The translations under genes were made by a program, and so were the position numbers. The notes below the pieces were generated by a model, which was not told where the DNA came from, searched no databases, and saw nothing but the letters and a program-made list of their open reading frames with translations. From NCBI GenBank assembly GCA_020432045.1, contig JAGQHB010000056.1, positions 1 to 64,000 of the forward strand: DNA of 64,000 bases, given 5' to 3'. This document shows, in pieces, positions 17,021 to 24,468 of this stretch (its first letter is position 1; each line of letters opens with the position of its first letter). The DNA comes from Dehalococcoidia bacterium. Its GTDB lineage: Bacteria; Chloroflexota; Dehalococcoidia; Tepidiformales; Tepidiformaceae.

Positions 17021-17836
17021 CTAGCCAGTGGCCTCGTCGAGGCGCTGCCCATCAAGGGAGCGCGCGAATTCGCGCACGCGCCCGTCGGCGCCACAGAGGA
17101 TCGGACGGAAGTGGCTGAAGCAGAGCGTCTCGAAGTCCAGCGCCGCGATTTTGCGGACGGACTTCGCAGCTTCATCGAGGTTCTTGCTGAACATGCGGCT
17201 AGGGAGCATGAGGCGGCCCAGCTTATGTTGCATGGCGTCGCCGACGATCAGTACGCCGCGAGATGGGAAGTGGAGGGCGATGCTTCCGTCGGTGTGTCCG
17301 GGGGCGTGGACGACACGGAGACCACCAAGGACCGGGATTTCGTCGGCATCGTTGAGCATGACATCGACCCGCGCAGGGCCCGGGTCGGTCCACTGCAGGA
17401 AGGGATCGACGAGCCGGGCGAGAAACGAGTTAACGAATGGATTGGGAAGTGGCTGCTCGCTAGCGACGTGGGGCGCATCGGCAAGGTGAACGGCTGTACG
17501 GGCGGGGACATGCTTCTGGAGGACCGGGAGTCCGCCAACATGATCGATGTGCGCGTGCGTGATTACGATGTGGCGGACGTCGTCGGCCGTTTTTCCGACT
17601 TCGCGCACGGCAGCGAGGATGCGTTCGCCCGAGCCGGGGTTGCCAGTATCGATGACTGTGACGGTGTCTTCGACGACGAGGTAGGCGCGGGAGCCGCGCG
17701 TCCGGACCTGGAAAAGCCCGGGGACCACCTGGCGAGTGAGGCGGAAGGGGGCAGGGCGCCGTTCTTCCCAACGAGCGGCCATTTCCGCGCGCCGCGCGTG
17801 GATCTCGGCGCGTGTCTCGTCAAGGGTTCGCGGCAT
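17021..17836 (-). CDS. Metallo-beta-lactamase-fold hydrolase
   Basis: A 271-residue MBL-fold metal hydrolase. The metal-binding motif is THAHIDHVGG (HxHxDH), followed by HAPGHTDGSI, GDAM and a C-terminal CFSHF histidine. About 35 N-terminal residues precede the fold. ATG at 17836 is chosen; a TATGCT -10 box ends six bases upstream and the open frame beyond it has no homology. The family includes glyoxalase II-like and lactonase enzymes; the substrate is unknown. The gene is divergent from the PaiB-like gene, with the two -10 boxes about 60 bases apart. Confidence 0.85.
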   Translation of the reverse strand: MPRTLDETRAEIHARRAEMAARWEERRPAPFRLTRQVVPGLFQVRTRGSRAYLVVEDTVTVIDTGNPGSGERILAAVREVGKTADDVRHIVITHAHIDHVGGLPVLQKHVPARTAVHLADAPHVASEQPLPNPFVNSFLARLVDPFLQWTDPGPARVDVMLNDADEIPVLGGLRVVHAPGHTDGSIALHFPSRGVLIVGDAMQHKLGRLMLPSRMFSKNLDEAAKSVRKIAALDFETLCFSHFRPILCGADGRVREFARSLDGQRLDEATG

Positions 17837-17842
17837 TAGCGG

Positions 17843-17848
17843 AGCATA
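17843..17848 (-). promoter_or_regulatory. -10 element (TGc-TATGCT), leaderless promoter
   Basis: The minus strand reads TGTGCTATGCT then six bases then ATG. This is a good -10 hexamer with an extended TG, and transcription would begin at the start codon. Confidence 0.6.
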
Positions 17849-17907
17849 GCACAGCCACTTACCGGCCGGTAAACAGTAAACATGGGGGACGGCACAGCAG
17901 GTAGTGC

Positions 17908-17913
17908 GATACT
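17908..17913 (+). promoter_or_regulatory. -10 element (GATACT), leaderless promoter
   Basis: GATACT is followed by six bases and the GTG of the PaiB-like gene, with no ribosome-binding site. It is divergent from the promoter at 17843-17848. Confidence 0.55.
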
Positions 17914-17919
17914 GGCGTT

Positions 17920-18537
17920 GTGTATGTACCTCGCGCCTTCGCAATCGAGGACCTGACAGTCATCCACGAAGTGATGCGACAGAACAGCTTCGCGATGCTC
18001 GTGACAAGTGGGCTTTCGGGCCTGGAGGCGACTCACCTGCCGGTGGCACTGAGTACCGATGGGCCCGGACTGGGGACATTGCGGGCGCACATTGCACGAG
18101 CAAATCGCCAGTGGGAATCGTTCGATGGGGAGCTGGAAGCGTTGTTCATTTTTGCGGGCCAGCACGGCTACATCTCGCCTTCGTGGTACGAGGCAGGGCC
18201 AGCCGTGCCGACGTGGGACTACGTCGCGGTCCACGCCTACGGGCGGCCACGGGTAGTCGACGACGAGGCGCAGGTGCTGTCGATGCTGAATGCCCTGGTG
18301 TCACAGTACGAGAAGGGGATGGAGCGGCCGTGGGCATTGGGGACGCAAGACCAGGACTGGGTGCGGACCATGGCGGGGGGCATTGTTGCGTTCGAAGTGG
18401 AGATCACCAGGGTGGACGCGAAGGCAAAGCTGGGACAGAACCGGCCCGCGGACCAGGCCCGCGTCGCCACTGCGCTGGAGGCGTTGGGAGCACGGGAACT
18501 GGCAGCCTTGATCCGGGAGGCAGCCGGGGGACAGTAG
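17920..18537 (+). CDS. PaiB-family FMN-binding protein
   Basis: A 205-residue protein of the PaiB/FMN-binding split-barrel family. The N-terminus YVPRAFAIEDLTVIHEVM matches the family opening YVPxxF. HLPVAL and the segment YISPSWYEAGPAVPTWDYVA with an HAYGRP motif are also characteristic. In Bacillus, PaiB is linked to negative regulation of sporulation and protease genes; in other bacteria the family role is uncertain, and flavin binding is expected. GTG at 17920 is selected because the split-barrel N-terminus begins there. No Shine-Dalgarno sequence is present; the promoter lies directly upstream. Confidence 0.85.
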   Translation: MYVPRAFAIEDLTVIHEVMRQNSFAMLVTSGLSGLEATHLPVALSTDGPGLGTLRAHIARANRQWESFDGELEALFIFAGQHGYISPSWYEAGPAVPTWDYVAVHAYGRPRVVDDEAQVLSMLNALVSQYEKGMERPWALGTQDQDWVRTMAGGIVAFEVEITRVDAKAKLGQNRPADQARVATALEALGARELAALIREAAGGQ

Positions 18538-18612
18538 CGGCCTGATGGCCCTTTCCGAACCGGTGGGCGACAATTCCAAACAACTTACCAACCGGTCAGG
18601 AGCATCAGCGCA

Positions 18613-19779
18613 ATGCCAATTACGCTCGCCGATTCCGAAAGCGAACTCGAGTGGCGGAAGGAAGTCCGCCAGTTCATTAACGACAATAAGGGCATCTTCG
18701 CGAACGCCTCGGCGGATGAGGGCGGTGAAGGCGGGCTGTTTGGGCGCATGGGCGCAGTGAAGAAATGGCGCGATAAAGTAGCTGAAAAAGGCTGGGTGGC
18801 ACCGGCTTGGCCGACGAAGTACGGCGGGGCGGACCTCGGCGTCAAAGAACAGTTCATCATGAACGAGGAGTTCGCCGAGTCGGGCGTACCGAGCAATGTC
18901 GGCGGCTTCGGCGTGATGATGATCGGGCCGACGCTCATTGAGCATGGCACGGAAGACCAGAAAGAAGAGCACCTGGGCCGCATCCTCCGGGGGGAGGTGA
19001 TCTGGTGCCAGGGATACAGCGAACCGGGCGCTGGTTCGGACCTCGCATCGCTGCAGACGCGGGCGGTGCGCGATGGCGACGACTACGTGCTAAACGGCCA
19101 GAAGATCTGGACGACGGGAGCGCAGTACGCGGACTGGATGTACATGCTGGCGCGGACCGACCCGGATGCGCCCAAGCACCGTGGCATCACGTACCTGCTG
19201 GTAGACATGAAGAGCCCGGGCGTGACGGTTCGGCCGCTGACGACGATGGCGAACATGCAGTCGTTCAACGAGGTGTTTTTCGAAGACGTGCGTGTGCCGG
19301 TGAAGAACAGGGTGGGCGACGAGAACCGCGGCTGGTATGTGGGGACGACAACGCTCGACTTCGAGCGATCGTCCATCGGTTCGGCTATCGGTGTACGAAA
19401 GACGCTGGACAGCCTCATTCGACAGGCGAAGAGCGAGAAGTCCCCTGCGAGCTTCGACCAGCGGAGGAGCCTGCGGCACGAGTTTACGGACCGCCTGATC
19501 GACGCGGAGGTGGCGAAGATGCTGAGCTACCGGGTGATCTCGATGCAGGCGAACGGGAAGATTCCCAACCACGAGTCATCAATGTGCAAGCTGTTCTCCA
19601 GCGAGCTCAATCAGAAGATCGCCCTGCTCTCCATGCACCTGTTCGGGATGCACGGGCTGGTGTGGAACCGGGCTTCGACGGGTTACGTACAGGCCGTGTC
19701 CTCGACGATTGCCGGCGGCACGAGCGAGATCCAGAAGGGAATCATGGCGACGCGGGGACTCGGGTTGCCGAGGGGCTAA
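18613..19779 (+). CDS. Acyl-CoA dehydrogenase (first paralogue)
   Basis: A 388-residue FAD-dependent acyl-CoA dehydrogenase catalysing alpha,beta-desaturation of acyl-CoA thioesters, with electrons passed to ETF. The three ACAD regions are visible: the N-terminal helical domain, the beta domain with CQGYSEPGAGSDLASLQTRA and NGQKIWTTGA, and the C-terminal helical domain ending IAGGTSEIQKGIMATRGLGL. AGGAG lies about 11 bases before the ATG. A related paralogue is encoded after polA. The chain-length or branched substrate cannot be deduced. A strong hairpin terminator follows. Confidence 0.92.
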   Translation: MPITLADSESELEWRKEVRQFINDNKGIFANASADEGGEGGLFGRMGAVKKWRDKVAEKGWVAPAWPTKYGGADLGVKEQFIMNEEFAESGVPSNVGGFGVMMIGPTLIEHGTEDQKEEHLGRILRGEVIWCQGYSEPGAGSDLASLQTRAVRDGDDYVLNGQKIWTTGAQYADWMYMLARTDPDAPKHRGITYLLVDMKSPGVTVRPLTTMANMQSFNEVFFEDVRVPVKNRVGDENRGWYVGTTTLDFERSSIGSAIGVRKTLDSLIRQAKSEKSPASFDQRRSLRHEFTDRLIDAEVAKMLSYRVISMQANGKIPNHESSMCKLFSSELNQKIALLSMHLFGMHGLVWNRASTGYVQAVSSTIAGGTSEIQKGIMATRGLGLPRG

Positions 19780-19800
19780 TCGCCCGCACCAGGAATACAT

Positions 19801-19836
19801 AGAGGCGCCCGGCGGGAATATCCGCCGGGCGCCTCT
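19801..19836 (+). terminator. Strong terminator hairpin
   Basis: A 16-bp stem (AGAGGCGCCCGGCGGG / TCCGCCGGGCGCCTCT, with one terminal G-T pair) closes an AATA loop just after the acyl-CoA dehydrogenase stop. The roughly 220 bases from here to polA hold no gene that I can support, only the polA promoter. Confidence 0.75.
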
Positions 19837-20047
19837 ATGTGTGGCCGAACCCAGATGACAGCGGCGGTGGCCCGCCTCGCCCAACAGTCGATGCGGACGG
19901 CGCCCCTGTGGAAGCAGCCAACGATCGCAGGGTCAGGAATGAGCGTGGTCGCGCCGCCAGTTTGCCTGCGCATTCAAACTGGGAGAGGACGTGGCGCATG
20001 TGAGCACGGGAGCCCCATGTCCGGTTCGGGGGCACGGAGATGGCGGG

Positions 20048-20053
20048 TATACT
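20048..20053 (+). promoter_or_regulatory. -10 element (TATACT), leaderless promoter of polA
   Basis: A near-consensus TATACT hexamer followed by six bases and the polA GTG at 20060. No ribosome-binding site is present, so a leaderless transcript is expected. Confidence 0.65.
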
Positions 20054-20059
20054 CGTGGC

Positions 20060-22801
20060 GTGCCAGCAAGCCAGAAACCCCGCCTCGTCATCCTCGATTC
20101 GCACGGGATCCTGTTCCGCGCGTTCTTTGCCTTCGCGAATTCAAATCAGCCACCGCTGATGAGCAGCAAGGGCGAACTGACGTTTGCGACGCATGGGTAT
20201 GCGGAGACGCTGATACGGGTGCTGGACATGTTGAAGCCGACGCACATTTGCGCTGCCTGGGATGCCGGCGGGCCGACCTTCCGGCATGAAGCAGCAGAGG
20301 AATACAAGGCAACACGGCGACCAACCCCACCCGAACTGCTGGTCCAGATGGCGCGCGTCCGCGAGATGCTGGAGGCCTTCAAGATCCCGATCTACGAGAT
20401 GAAGGGGTTCGAGGCAGACGACGTCGCGGGGACGATCTCCAAGATGGTGGCATCCGAGGGAATGGAGACGTACATCGCGACGCTCGACACGGACCTTGTG
20501 CAGCTCGTGGGGCCGCACGTGAAGCTATTCATGTTCCGGCCATACCAGCGCGACACAGTCGAGTACGACGAAGCGAAGGTCGCCGAACGATGGGGTTTTT
20601 CGCCGAAGTACATGATCGATTTCAAATCGCTTCGCGGCGACAGCAGCGACAACGTGGAGGGGATAAAGGGGATCGGGGACAAGACTGCGGCAGACCTGAT
20701 CCGGCAGTTCGGTGAAGCCGAGCAGATCTTCGAGCGGATGGACGAGCTGAAGCCAGCGGTGCGAAAGAAGCTGGAGGGCCAGCGCGAGGCGGTATTGCGG
20801 AGCAAGAACCTGGTGACGATCCGGACGGATCTACCCGTGGAGTTCGACCTGGAGGCCTGCCGACTACAGGACTATGACCGCGAGGCTGTGCTTTCACTGT
20901 TCCGGGAGCTTGAGTTCCGGGTGCTGGCGCAGCGACTGGCTGATGTCCTGGGGGACCAGCCTGGAGCGACGGCGCCACTGGAGGCGGACGAAGCGACGAC
21001 GTCGTACGAGATCGTTAACACCGAGGCGGCACTGGCCGGGATGGCCGCGCGCCTGAAGACCGCTGGATCATTCGCCGTGGCGGGACTGACGACGGCAGGC
21101 GATGCGATGCACCCATTGCCGCTGGGCCTCGCGTTTGCGACGGAGCCGGGCACCGCGTGGTACGTGCCGTTTGGACACGCGCCGCGGCTGGATGAGGCAG
21201 CGGTGCAGCTCAAGCGGGAGACGATCCTCACGGTGTTACGTCCGCTGCTGGAGGACGAGGGCCTGAAGAAGACGACGTATGGGTCTAAATACCTGATGCA
21301 CGTGCTGGACCGGATGGGTTCTGGGTTTGCCGGCAATGCATTCGATGTCTCGATCGCGGCATTCCTGCTGGGGGAGACTTCTTCGACGCTCAATGCCCTG
21401 GTAGGGGAGCGGCTGGGGATCGAGATGGTGAGCGCACAAACGTTGACGGGGACGGGCCGAAAGGCGGTTTCGTTGGCCGAGGTGGAGATGGAGCGTGTAG
21501 CAGAGTACGGCTGCCAGCAGGCGGAGATGTTGCTCCGCGTCGCACCGCAATTGGACGCCCAGCTCCGGGAACGCGGGCAATGGGACCTATTCTGGGAGAT
21601 GGAGATGCCGCTGATCCCGGTGTTGTTCCGGATGGAGCGGTGGGGAATCGCGCTGGACCCGAGCGTGCTGCGTGAGCTGTCGCGTGCGATGACGGGGGAC
21701 ATCGCGCAGGCGGAGGAGGAGATCTACGCGATCGTCGGGCACGAGTTCAACATCGGCAGTCCGCAGCAATTGAGCGACATCCTGTTCAAGGACCTCGGGC
21801 TTCCGAAAAGCCGCAAAACCGCTTCGGGATACAGCACGGACCAGCGTGCCCTTGAAGCACTGCGGCCTGTGGCGCCGATTATCGACCTGATCTTTGAGTA
21901 TCGAGGACTGACGAAGCTGAAGAGCACGTACCTGGATTCGTTGCCGGGGACGATGGCAGCAGACGGACGGGTACACACGGACTTTCAGCAGGCCGTGGCT
22001 GCTACGGGGAGACTTTCGAGCAACAACCCAAATCTGCAGAACATCCCCGTACGGGAAGACCGCGGGAGAGAGATTCGGCAGGCGTTCGTGGCAAAGGGGT
22101 TCGACGAGCCGCTGTTCGTGGGGGCTGACTACTCACAGATCGAGCTACGGGTGCTGGCCCATGTGACGGGGGACCGTGGGTTAATCGAGGCGTTCCTTGC
22201 TGACCAGGACATCCACCGGGCGACGGCGGCGACCGTCTACGCCGTGGAGCCGGATGCGGTTACGCGGCAGATGCGGGACACGGCGAAGATGGTGAATTTC
22301 GGCATCGCCTATGGGATGGGAGAGTTCGGGCTGGCGAGCCGGACCGGTATGACACGGGAAGAGGCGGAGGCGTTCATTAAGTCGTACTTTGCAAACTTCC
22401 CCGGGATCGCGGATTGGCAGAAGGAGACCCTTGCCCTGACGAAGGAGAAGGGATACGCCGAGACGATCTTCGGGCGGCGGCGTTACCTACCGGCGATTCA
22501 TTCATCGAACTTCCAGGTGCGTAGCGCGGCCGAGCGGGAAGCGATCAATATGCCGATCCAAGGCACGGCGGCCGACATCATCAAGCTTGCGATGATCCGG
22601 ATCGACGAGGAGATAGCGAAGCGGGAGCTGCGAAGCCGGATGATCCTGCAGGTGCACGACGAACTGATCTTCGAGTGCCCGGCGGAGGAGGCTGATGCTG
22701 TGGCGGAAATCGCAACGCGCCTGATGCCCGGCGAGCGCGAGCTGGCTGTACCGCTCAAGATCGATGTGAAGCGCGGAAAGAACTGGGGAGCGATGGCGTA
22801 G
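20060..22801 (+). CDS. polA: DNA polymerase I
   Basis: A 913-residue family A DNA polymerase for Okazaki-fragment processing and repair synthesis. The N-terminal 5'-3' exonuclease domain spans about residues 5-300 (VILDSHGILFRAFFAF, FEADDVAGT, SLRGDSSDNVEGIKGIGDKTA). A 3'-5' exonuclease-like domain (about 320-510) has lost its catalytic acids: the Exo I position reads FAVAGLTTAG instead of DxE and Exo II reads YGSKYLMHVL. It should lack proofreading, as in Taq polymerase. The polymerase motifs are intact: DYSQIELRVLAH, NFGIAYGMGEFG and QVHDELIFE. GTG at 20060 is chosen because the family N-terminus begins there, six bases after TATACT. Confidence 0.95.
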   Translation: MPASQKPRLVILDSHGILFRAFFAFANSNQPPLMSSKGELTFATHGYAETLIRVLDMLKPTHICAAWDAGGPTFRHEAAEEYKATRRPTPPELLVQMARVREMLEAFKIPIYEMKGFEADDVAGTISKMVASEGMETYIATLDTDLVQLVGPHVKLFMFRPYQRDTVEYDEAKVAERWGFSPKYMIDFKSLRGDSSDNVEGIKGIGDKTAADLIRQFGEAEQIFERMDELKPAVRKKLEGQREAVLRSKNLVTIRTDLPVEFDLEACRLQDYDREAVLSLFRELEFRVLAQRLADVLGDQPGATAPLEADEATTSYEIVNTEAALAGMAARLKTAGSFAVAGLTTAGDAMHPLPLGLAFATEPGTAWYVPFGHAPRLDEAAVQLKRETILTVLRPLLEDEGLKKTTYGSKYLMHVLDRMGSGFAGNAFDVSIAAFLLGETSSTLNALVGERLGIEMVSAQTLTGTGRKAVSLAEVEMERVAEYGCQQAEMLLRVAPQLDAQLRERGQWDLFWEMEMPLIPVLFRMERWGIALDPSVLRELSRAMTGDIAQAEEEIYAIVGHEFNIGSPQQLSDILFKDLGLPKSRKTASGYSTDQRALEALRPVAPIIDLIFEYRGLTKLKSTYLDSLPGTMAADGRVHTDFQQAVAATGRLSSNNPNLQNIPVREDRGREIRQAFVAKGFDEPLFVGADYSQIELRVLAHVTGDRGLIEAFLADQDIHRATAATVYAVEPDAVTRQMRDTAKMVNFGIAYGMGEFGLASRTGMTREEAEAFIKSYFANFPGIADWQKETLALTKEKGYAETIFGRRRYLPAIHSSNFQVRSAAEREAINMPIQGTAADIIKLAMIRIDEEIAKRELRSRMILQVHDELIFECPAEEADAVAEIATRLMPGERELAVPLKIDVKRGKNWGAMA

Positions 22802-22873
22802 GGGGCAGACGGCGGACACGGACGCTCTGGTGTAGGATTCCCGGCGCATATTACAGCCGGAGCACCGCGACCG

Positions 22874-24055
22874 ATGCGTTTTACTGATACTCCCGAACTT
22901 GCCGAATGGCGGACGACCGTCAAGGGTTTCATCGACGACAACTGGAAACAGGGCCGGACGGATGATGACGAAGACAACCCGATGGAAGAGGCGGCTCCGG
23001 ACGAGAGCCGGGTGAAGCCATGGCTGGACAAGCTGGCCGATAGTGGCTGGATCGCGCCCGCATGGCCGAAGAAGTATGGCGGCGCCGATATGTCGGTACT
23101 GGAACAGTTCGTACTGAGCCAGGAGTTCACCGAGGCGGGAGCGCCGACGAGCCGGCAGATGCTGAACCTTGTGGGGCCGACGATCATGCTGCATGGCACG
23201 GATGAGCAGAAAGCCGAGCACCTGCCGCCGATGCTGCGCGGCGAAGTGGCCTGGTGCCAGGGTTTTAGCGAGCCTGGCTCTGGTTCGGACCTTGCATCGC
23301 TGCAAACGCGGGCGGTACGCGACGGCGATGATTACGTGATCAATGGGCAGAAGATCTGGACGTCGGGCGCGCACCGCGCGGACTGGATGTTTGTGCTGAC
23401 GCGGACGGACCCGGATGCTCCGAAGCACCGGGGAATCAGCTACTTGCTGTTGGACATGAAGAGCCCGGGCGTGACGGTGCGGCCACTGACGAACCTTGCC
23501 AACGGCCACATCTTCAACGAAGTATTTTTCGAAGATGTCAGGGTGCCGGTGCGGAACCGGATTGGCGAGGAGAATCGCGGCTGGTACGTCGGGACGACGA
23601 CGCTGGACTTCGAGCGCTCAAACATCGCGCGGGTGGTCAACATTGAGAAGCAGGTGCGACGGCTCAACCGCTATGTGAAGGCGCGGGCAACAGCTGGCCA
23701 GCCGGTGCGGGATGCCTTCCGGCTCGAGATGGTGGACCGGGCCGTGGAGACATCGGTCTGTGCGCTGCTGTCATTCCAGGTCGTGTCTATCCAGGCACGT
23801 GGCGGGGTGCCAAACATGGAGGCATCCATGAACAAGATGTACGGCTCCGAGCTGCAACAGCGGGTCGCAGCGACGGCGATGCACCTGACGGGGATGGCGG
23901 GCCAACTGCGGCGGCCAAGCGGCATCGAAGGGGACTTGAAGGTGCGGGCCGCCATGGACTACATGACGACGGTGTCGGCGACTATCGCGGCGGGGACAAG
24001 CGAGATCCAGCGGAACATTATTGCGACGCGCGGTCTCGGGCTGCCGCGCGGGTAG
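22874..24055 (+). CDS. Acyl-CoA dehydrogenase (second paralogue)
   Basis: A 393-residue acyl-CoA dehydrogenase closely related to the one at 18613. It shares the flavin-site segment WCQGFSEPGSGSDLASLQTR, NGQKIWTSGA and the C-terminal GTSEIQRNIIATRGLGLPRG. The N-terminus has a short acidic insertion (DDDEDNPMEE) absent from the first copy. Both copies flank polA in the same orientation, but each has its own hairpin terminator, so they are separate units. It is probably used in fatty acid or branched-chain acyl-CoA oxidation; the substrate is unresolved. Confidence 0.92.
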   Translation: MRFTDTPELAEWRTTVKGFIDDNWKQGRTDDDEDNPMEEAAPDESRVKPWLDKLADSGWIAPAWPKKYGGADMSVLEQFVLSQEFTEAGAPTSRQMLNLVGPTIMLHGTDEQKAEHLPPMLRGEVAWCQGFSEPGSGSDLASLQTRAVRDGDDYVINGQKIWTSGAHRADWMFVLTRTDPDAPKHRGISYLLLDMKSPGVTVRPLTNLANGHIFNEVFFEDVRVPVRNRIGEENRGWYVGTTTLDFERSNIARVVNIEKQVRRLNRYVKARATAGQPVRDAFRLEMVDRAVETSVCALLSFQVVSIQARGGVPNMEASMNKMYGSELQQRVAATAMHLTGMAGQLRRPSGIEGDLKVRAAMDYMTTVSATIAAGTSEIQRNIIATRGLGLPRG

Positions 24056-24082
24056 CATCGGACGAGCCACGCCACAAAGGCC

Positions 24083-24108
24083 AAGAGCCCGGCTTTCGCC
24101 GGGCTCTT
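24083..24108. terminator. Bidirectional terminator-like hairpin
   Basis: An 11-bp perfect inverted repeat (AAGAGCCCGGC / GCCGGGCTCTT) with a TTTC loop, between the ends of the convergent acyl-CoA dehydrogenase and MoaD-like genes. Confidence 0.7.
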
Positions 24109-24130
24109 CTCTTGGACCGGGTGAACGCCC

Positions 24131-24394
24131 TTAGCCGCCGCCGATGGCGGGGACGATAGTGAGCTGCGTGCCGGGGGCGAGGCGCTCGTGGAGTGCCATC
24201 TGGTACACCTCGCCGTTGACAGCGATGGCAAGCTCAGGGCGGACGCGGCCGTCTTCGACAAGGCGTTCGTAGAATCCCGGCGAGCGGTCGTCGAGGGCAC
24301 GGAGGACGGCGTCGAGCGTCGAGGCTTCCACTTCGAGGCGGTTGGCACCGTCGAAGTAGGGACGCATGAGAGCAGGGATAATGATTACGACCAT
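24131..24394 (-). CDS. MoaD/ThiS-family sulfur-carrier-like protein
   Basis: An 87-residue ubiquitin-fold protein. It opens with a beta strand (VVIIIPALMRPYF), has DAVLRALDDRSPGF, LAIAVNGEVYQ and TQLTIVPAIGGG, and ends in the glycine tail typical of MoaD/ThiS carriers, which are adenylated and thiocarboxylated at the last glycine. The tail here is GGG. It follows the three molybdenum hydroxylase genes on the same strand, which supports a role in sulfur supply for molybdopterin, although a hairpin lies between them. ATG at 24394 is chosen (GGGA just upstream); an in-frame ATG at 24406 is possible. Confidence 0.75.
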   Translation of the reverse strand: MVVIIIPALMRPYFDGANRLEVEASTLDAVLRALDDRSPGFYERLVEDGRVRPELAIAVNGEVYQMALHERLAPGTQLTIVPAIGGG

Positions 24395-24412
24395 TGCCAG
24401 TCCCATAAGAGC

Positions 24413-24441
24413 GTGAGGGCTGGCAAATTGCCAGCCCTCAC
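24413..24441. terminator. Hairpin between the molybdenum hydroxylase operon and the MoaD-like gene
   Basis: A 14-bp perfect inverted repeat (GTGAGGGCTGGCAA / TTGCCAGCCCTCAC) around a single A. It lacks a T-tract on either strand. It could end or stabilise the hydroxylase mRNA or set the level of the downstream gene. Confidence 0.55.
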
Positions 24442-24468
24442 GTGACGTGCCGGGGCTACTGCTCCGGC

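Noticed and set aside
19837-20289. 150-residue plus-strand ORF before and into polA
   Set aside because: It overlaps the polA 5' end in another frame, has no ribosome-binding site and reads as low-quality basic composition.
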